From assembly GCA_022823225.1 (NCBI GenBank), contig JAJDXM010000039.1, positions 1-37,065 of the forward strand: a stretch of DNA of 37,065 bases, in the 5' to 3' direction. Positions 33,267-37,065 of the stretch are shown here, in pieces. Position 1 is the stretch's first letter. Each line of letters opens with the position of its first letter. The notes beneath the pieces are model-generated. The model was not told the origin of the DNA and did no database searches. It worked only from the letters and a program-made list of their open reading frames with translations. The translations under genes and the position numbers were made by a program. This DNA is from Gemmatimonadota bacterium. Its GTDB lineage: Bacteria > Gemmatimonadota > Gemmatimonadetes > Longimicrobiales > Gaopeijiaceae.

Positions 33267-36200
33267 CTACCGCCACTCCGCCGCCGCCGGCACTCCCCGG
33301 CTGAAGATCACCTGCAACCCCCCGGTCACGCCGGCAGTATCCCTGGCCGCTCCCGTTACGTCCCCGGCGAGTATGCTGCGCGCGATTTCATCTGCCCGGC
33401 GGGCATCGGCGCCACGCAGAATCCCCCGCAACCGGCCGCTCTCGGGATCACGGAGGATGGCCATGGGCCGGTCGGTCGTCTGGTCCATCGTCGTCGTTCC
33501 TTCGGGGCCGGACAGGGTGACGCTCTGCAAGGCGTCGGCCCACTCGTTCCGCACCGGAAGCGCGAAGAGGAAGGATCCCCCGTCGGCGTCGGCCAGTTCC
33601 TCCATGTCGAAGCTGAGAGAAAACAGTTCGTCGCCGCCTGCGGTTCGGCCGACCAGTTCGTAGTCGCCTGCGCCCCGTGGAACCCTGGGCGCAGCGTCTG
33701 CCACGAAGGACGGATCCAGGAACGGATCACCCTGTTCGTCGATGCCGCCCCAGAGGAGCAGGGTACGCCGGGGCGCGACCACTTGACCGTCGGCGAACGC
33801 CGCCGCACCGGCTTCGCGCGCCAGGCGATGGCTCAGCGCTCTTGCGAAACTGAAGTCGCTGATCCAGCGAGGGGGACCGCAGTAGGACATCACGTCTCGA
33901 ACATGCGGTGCCACCAGCGCGCCCCTGCCGCGGGCGTCGTACCCCCACACTCCGATCGACCCGTTCCCCTGCGGAAAGGCCCGGTCCGGACCGCCCGCGC
34001 CCCCGCACGGCGCATGGCGAAGACTCAGATTGTGTCCCAGTTCGTGCGCGATCACAAACGGCACCGCAACCGAGAAGCCGACCCGCCCTCCGAGGGACGC
34101 AACACCCGACTCGCCACCGACAACGCGCTCCGGCATGACGCCCATGTAGTACCCGCTTCCGCCCTCCAGATGCTGCAACAGAAGGGTCTCGCCGATCAGC
34201 GCAAACACACTGGTGGTTGAGGTCAGGACGGGTTCGTGAGCCTTCACGTCGAGATCGTGGACCGGGAGCATGGCGCGGATATCCCCCAGCATTTCATGTG
34301 TGTCGGGGTCCGCGGCCATGCCGTTGGCGATGTCTATGATCGACGAATCGGCGTCCTGCGCCCTCAGGAACGGTACGAACGTCACGTCCAGCACGGGCAC
34401 GGTCTCGACCTGCACCGATGCCCTGCCCGTCTCGGGAATCCGCTTTGTCACGCCGAGTGCGGGATCCAGCGTGCCATCCGGGTCCACCTCGATCACGAAC
34501 TCCAGTCCCGGCTGGATCACCGAACCGGGAATCGTGACGTTCGCCGACTTCGCGAGCGAGCCTTCAGCGTCCGCGAGTTCGGTGGGAATGGGAGTCGCGG
34601 AGCCCGGGATGTCCACCGCGTGGGTCTCGGCTCCGCCCTGGTAGAAGGTCGCCCGCACCGTGGGGATGCCCGCGCTCGTTGGGCCTGACGCCGTCACGAA
34701 AACCCGCAACAGCGCGTCCCTGCCCGCAACGAGCGGAACCGGGAACGCCGTGGACTGCACCGCCTGGGTCAGGTACGCCGACGACACGGTGCCCGTCCCG
34801 CAGGGCCGCACGCGCGCGAGATGCACGTCGGAGAGCCATTCCTGGAAGGCGGGATCGGTGGGCGCACACAGATCGGTGCCGGTCAGAAGAAGCTCGTCCA
34901 GCGCGGGGAGCGCGGTCAGGCCCGACGGCAGGGCGCCGGACAGCTCGGCGTTGTTGCCCAGATGGAGATGCGTCAGAGCGGCCATGTCGCCCAGCTCCGC
35001 CGGAACCGAACCCGTCAGTTGGTTCTCTCGGAGAGACAGCCGCTCCAACTGCATCAGTTTGCCGAGCTCGGGGGGGATCGATCCCCCAAGCAGGTTCCTG
35101 TCCAGATGCAGGAATGAGAGCCCGCTCAGGTCGCCCAGCTCGGTCGGGACCTGCCCGGCCAGATCATTCGACCCGAGATCCAGCGATGTCAGGCCGGTCA
35201 AGCCGCCCAGTTCCGGCGGAATCGGCCCCGTCAGCTGATTCCCGCCGATGTTCAGCCGCGTCAGGCTGGACAGATTGCCCAGCGCGGACGGGATCTCCCC
35301 TGTCAGCTCATTCCCTTCGAGGTCCAGGTCGGTCAGGCTGGACAGGTTGCCCAGTTCCGGGGGAATCGGACCTGCCAGGTCATTACCAGAGAGATACAGC
35401 CATGACAGGTTGGCGAGCCGACCCAGCTCGGGCGGAATCGGTCCCGTCAGGTCACTCCAACCGATGTACAGAAACGACAGGTTGGACAGGTTGCCCAACT
35501 CGGGCGGGATCGGCCCCGTCAGGCCATCGAAACCGAGGTAGAGCACCGACAGCCCGGACAGCTTGCCCAGCTCCGGGGGAATGGGCCCCGTCAGCAGGTT
35601 CCCAAGCATTTCCAGGCGCGTCAGGCCGGACAGGTTGCCCAACTCGGGCGGAATCGGTCCCGTCAACCGGTTGGAGACGATCCGCAGCGTCGACAGGTTG
35701 GACAGGTTGCCCAGCTCCAAAGGGATCGGCCCCGCCAGCCGGTTGTAGCTGATGCTCAGCGTTGACAGGTTCGACAGGTTGCCCAGCCGTGGGGGGATCG
35801 GCCCCGTGAGCGAGTTGGAGTCGAGGTCAAGGATGCGAAGCCGATGCAGGTCGCGGATTTCAGGAGGAATTGCCCCCGACAGGTTGTTCCTGTACAGATT
35901 CAGCTCGACGACTCGGCCATCGCTGTCGGTCGTCACGCCGTGCCATGCACCGAGGGGTTCGTCGGTCAGCCAATTGCTGGCGTTGGCCCAGTCGGCGCCG
36001 TCGGTCGCATCGAACAGGATCTCGAGGATCTCCCGGTCGGAGAGCGGCGAACACTGCGTGCCGGTACCCTCGTGAGATGAGATGTCTGCGAGCCAATCGC
36101 CGAATGCCTGGTCGGAGGGGACGCACAGGCCCGTGTCCCCGTACCGAAGCTCCTGAAGTGAGAGCCTGGAGAGTGACAGCGGCAGCGGACCGGTCAGGCC

Positions 36201-36794
36201 GGCGTTGCCGTCGACCCACAGCGATGTCAGGCTGGCAAGTTGTGCGAGCGATCCGGGGAGCCGTCCGGTCAGTCCATTGCCGGACAGGTCCAGCGCCGCC
36301 ACGCGGCCGAGCGAATCGGTGCTCACGCCGTGCCATGCGTCGAGACTGCCGTCACCAAGCCAGCCGTCGGAGCGGGTCCAGTCTGTACCGCCCGTACCTC
36401 CGTGCAGAGCCGTGAGGACCGCTCTGTCTTCCTCGTCGCAAGACGGCCCGTCGTAGACGTCGAACCGTCCCAGCCACTCCGCGAATGCCGCGGACCCGGA
36501 GATGCAAAGGCCTGCATTGTCGTCAAAATGAAAGAACTGAAGCCGTTGAAGGCGCAGAAAGTCAAGCGGTATCGATCCGGTGAACAGGTTCTGGTTGAGG
36601 CCCAGCCTTTTGAGGTTGCTCAGGTTGCCCAGTTCGGGCGGGATCGTTCCCGTCAGTTCGTTTCTGCGCAGTCGCAGGTCCTCCAGGCTGGAAAGGTCGC
36701 CCAGTTCCGGGGGAATCGACCCCGCCAGATCGTTGACGCCGAGAACCAGGGTCTTGAGGTTTCGCAACTCGCCCAATTCGGGAGGAACTGGCAT
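33267..36794 (-). CDS. LRR-metzincin protease fusion, probably N-terminally truncated
   Basis: The 1175-residue protein joins plant-type leucine-rich repeats (pattern [25 protein letters not shown]) to a zinc protease. A short LRR block (about 1-75) is followed by two cap-like modules with [12 protein letters not shown] and [12 protein letters not shown], then about 14 LRRs (about 285-640). A beta-rich region (about 660-790) leads to the protease: [11 protein letters not shown] (zinc His917, His921, His927; Glu918) and a Met-turn DVMSYCG (Met969), the metzincin signature. Such a protein should be secreted, but there is no signal peptide: translation begins inside an LRR ([10 protein letters not shown]) and a stop lies in frame a few codons upstream. 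ATG 36794 is used; TTG 36809 is the alternative. Neither has a ribosome site. The 5' end was probably lost at the AT-rich junction next to vsr. Confidence 0.85.
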   Translation of the reverse strand: MPVPPELGELRNLKTLVLGVNDLAGSIPPELGDLSSLEDLRLRRNELTGTIPPELGNLSNLKRLGLNQNLFTGSIPLDFLRLQRLQFFHFDDNAGLCISGSAAFAEWLGRFDVYDGPSCDEEDRAVLTALHGGTGGTDWTRSDGWLGDGSLDAWHGVSTDSLGRVAALDLSGNGLTGRLPGSLAQLASLTSLWVDGNAGLTGPLPLSLSRLSLQELRYGDTGLCVPSDQAFGDWLADISSHEGTGTQCSPLSDREILEILFDATDGADWANASNWLTDEPLGAWHGVTTDSDGRVVELNLYRNNLSGAIPPEIRDLHRLRILDLDSNSLTGPIPPRLGNLSNLSTLSISYNRLAGPIPLELGNLSNLSTLRIVSNRLTGPIPPELGNLSGLTRLEMLGNLLTGPIPPELGKLSGLSVLYLGFDGLTGPIPPELGNLSNLSFLYIGWSDLTGPIPPELGRLANLSWLYLSGNDLAGPIPPELGNLSSLTDLDLEGNELTGEIPSALGNLSSLTRLNIGGNQLTGPIPPELGGLTGLTSLDLGSNDLAGQVPTELGDLSGLSFLHLDRNLLGGSIPPELGKLMQLERLSLRENQLTGSVPAELGDMAALTHLHLGNNAELSGALPSGLTALPALDELLLTGTDLCAPTDPAFQEWLSDVHLARVRPCGTGTVSSAYLTQAVQSTAFPVPLVAGRDALLRVFVTASGPTSAGIPTVRATFYQGGAETHAVDIPGSATPIPTELADAEGSLAKSANVTIPGSVIQPGLEFVIEVDPDGTLDPALGVTKRIPETGRASVQVETVPVLDVTFVPFLRAQDADSSIIDIANGMAADPDTHEMLGDIRAMLPVHDLDVKAHEPVLTSTTSVFALIGETLLLQHLEGGSGYYMGVMPERVVGGESGVASLGGRVGFSVAVPFVIAHELGHNLSLRHAPCGGAGGPDRAFPQGNGSIGVWGYDARGRGALVAPHVRDVMSYCGPPRWISDFSFARALSHRLAREAGAAAFADGQVVAPRRTLLLWGGIDEQGDPFLDPSFVADAAPRVPRGAGDYELVGRTAGGDELFSLSFDMEELADADGGSFLFALPVRNEWADALQSVTLSGPEGTTTMDQTTDRPMAILRDPESGRLRGILRGADARRADEIARSILAGDVTGAARDTAGVTGGLQVIFSRGVPAAAEWR

Positions 36795-36938
36795 ACGTCG
36801 GCCAAACAATACAGTAAACTACTGCTATACAACATCTTACGATACTACCACATCGTCTCGTGTATCACTTTGAATACGCAAATTTGAACCGGAACCCTCT
36901 GCATTGTACTGGAGGTTCCGGGACGCAACCCCAAGCGG
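36795..36938. other. AT-rich junction between the LRR gene and vsr
   Basis: Bases from about 36800 to 36890 are much richer in A+T than anything else nearby and contain no gene I can support. On the minus strand they separate the vsr stop from the truncated LRR gene. This looks like the edge of transferred DNA or a decayed spacer. Confidence 0.5.
36889..36921 (-). terminator. hairpin downstream of vsr
   Basis: CCGGAACC (36889-36896) and GGTTCCGG (36914-36921) are perfect 8-base arms with a 17-base loop, 18 bases past the vsr stop. Reading the minus strand, the stem is followed by TTCAAATTT, a weak T-rich tail. Confidence 0.45.
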
Positions 36939-37065
36939 TCAGCGGGGACCGAGAAACCGCCTGACGGCTTCGGCGACACGATCCAAGTCCTTCGTCTGGC
37001 ACTCCCATATGATGAGAACGCGCCAGCCCATTTCTTCCAAAGCCGCCTCGTTGCGCCTGTCTCGC
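36939..37065 (-). CDS. vsr: very short patch repair endonuclease Vsr, C-terminal fragment at window edge
   Basis: The last 41 codons of a gene enter from the right edge and end at TGA 36939-36941. The peptide begins RDRRNEAALEEMGWRVLIIW and continues ECQTKDLDRVAEAVRRF. This matches the C-terminal part of Vsr, which nicks T:G mismatches that arise from deaminated 5-methylcytosine, including the typical GWRVLxxWEC strand. Vsr genes normally accompany a DNA cytosine methyltransferase, which would be expected beyond the window. The active-site Asp and zinc ligands lie outside the visible part. Confidence 0.85.
   Translation of the reverse strand, partial: RDRRNEAALEEMGWRVLIIWECQTKDLDRVAEAVRRFLGPR

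Noticed and set aside
34900-36000. Regular DNA repeats of about 72 bases that could resemble a CRISPR or tandem array
   Set aside because: They are in frame and encode 24-residue leucine-rich repeats; no short identical repeats with unique spacers.

Overview
The window is GC-rich, densely coding bacterial DNA with frequent GTG/TTG starts and many 1-4 base stop/start overlaps. TRAP transporters, Tat-exported oxidoreductase-like proteins, an FG-GAP protein, a choice-of-anchor B protein and a plant-type LRR protein together suggest Gemmatimonadota or a similar environmental lineage. That assignment is inference; there is no rRNA or other marker to prove it.

Layout. (1) 139-7273, minus strand: a tightly overlapping operon herA > sbcD (Mre11) > sbcC (Rad50) > nurA > short-chain dehydrogenase. 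This is the complete archaeal-style DNA end-resection set in a bacterium. Three near-identical palindromes lie inside sbcC and sbcD, each in a different reading frame. (2) 7401-12948, plus strand: nfuA (Fe-S carrier), pyrC, gpmI, then TRAP permeases dctQ and dctM. (3) 12983-15489, minus strand: an AAA ATPase/DUF4143 protein and the TRAP binding protein that probably serves the dctQM on the other strand. (4) 15607-21026, minus strand: serine hydrolase, FG-GAP protein, a Tat-exported aldo/keto reductase-like protein with a degraded active site, a small membrane protein and an MscS channel. (5) 21058-29131: a second TRAP system (P, Q, M) in one operon with a crotonase and a type III CoA-transferase, divergent from a YdiJ-type FAD/Fe-S 2-hydroxyacid dehydrogenase; this looks like an uptake and catabolism module for an organic acid. 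(6) 29174-33237: choice-of-anchor B protein, 1-Cys peroxiredoxin, and a VapBC toxin-antitoxin pair whose antitoxin carries two ribbon-helix-helix domains. (7) 33267-37065, minus strand: a large LRR-metzincin protease fusion that lacks its N-terminus, an AT-rich junction, and the C-terminal end of a Vsr mismatch endonuclease running off the window.

The most unusual signals are at nucleotide level. Besides the palindromes in sbcC/sbcD, a second family of AT-rich motifs around TTACATTCTGTCAAC, often paired at 21-base spacing, occurs at 9.4, 14.2, 17.7 and 28.3 kb. These lie at gene starts or inside a gene and break the local GC-rich codon pattern. No tRNA, rRNA, CRISPR array or intact insertion sequence was seen. 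No gene-free stretch exceeds 300 bases.
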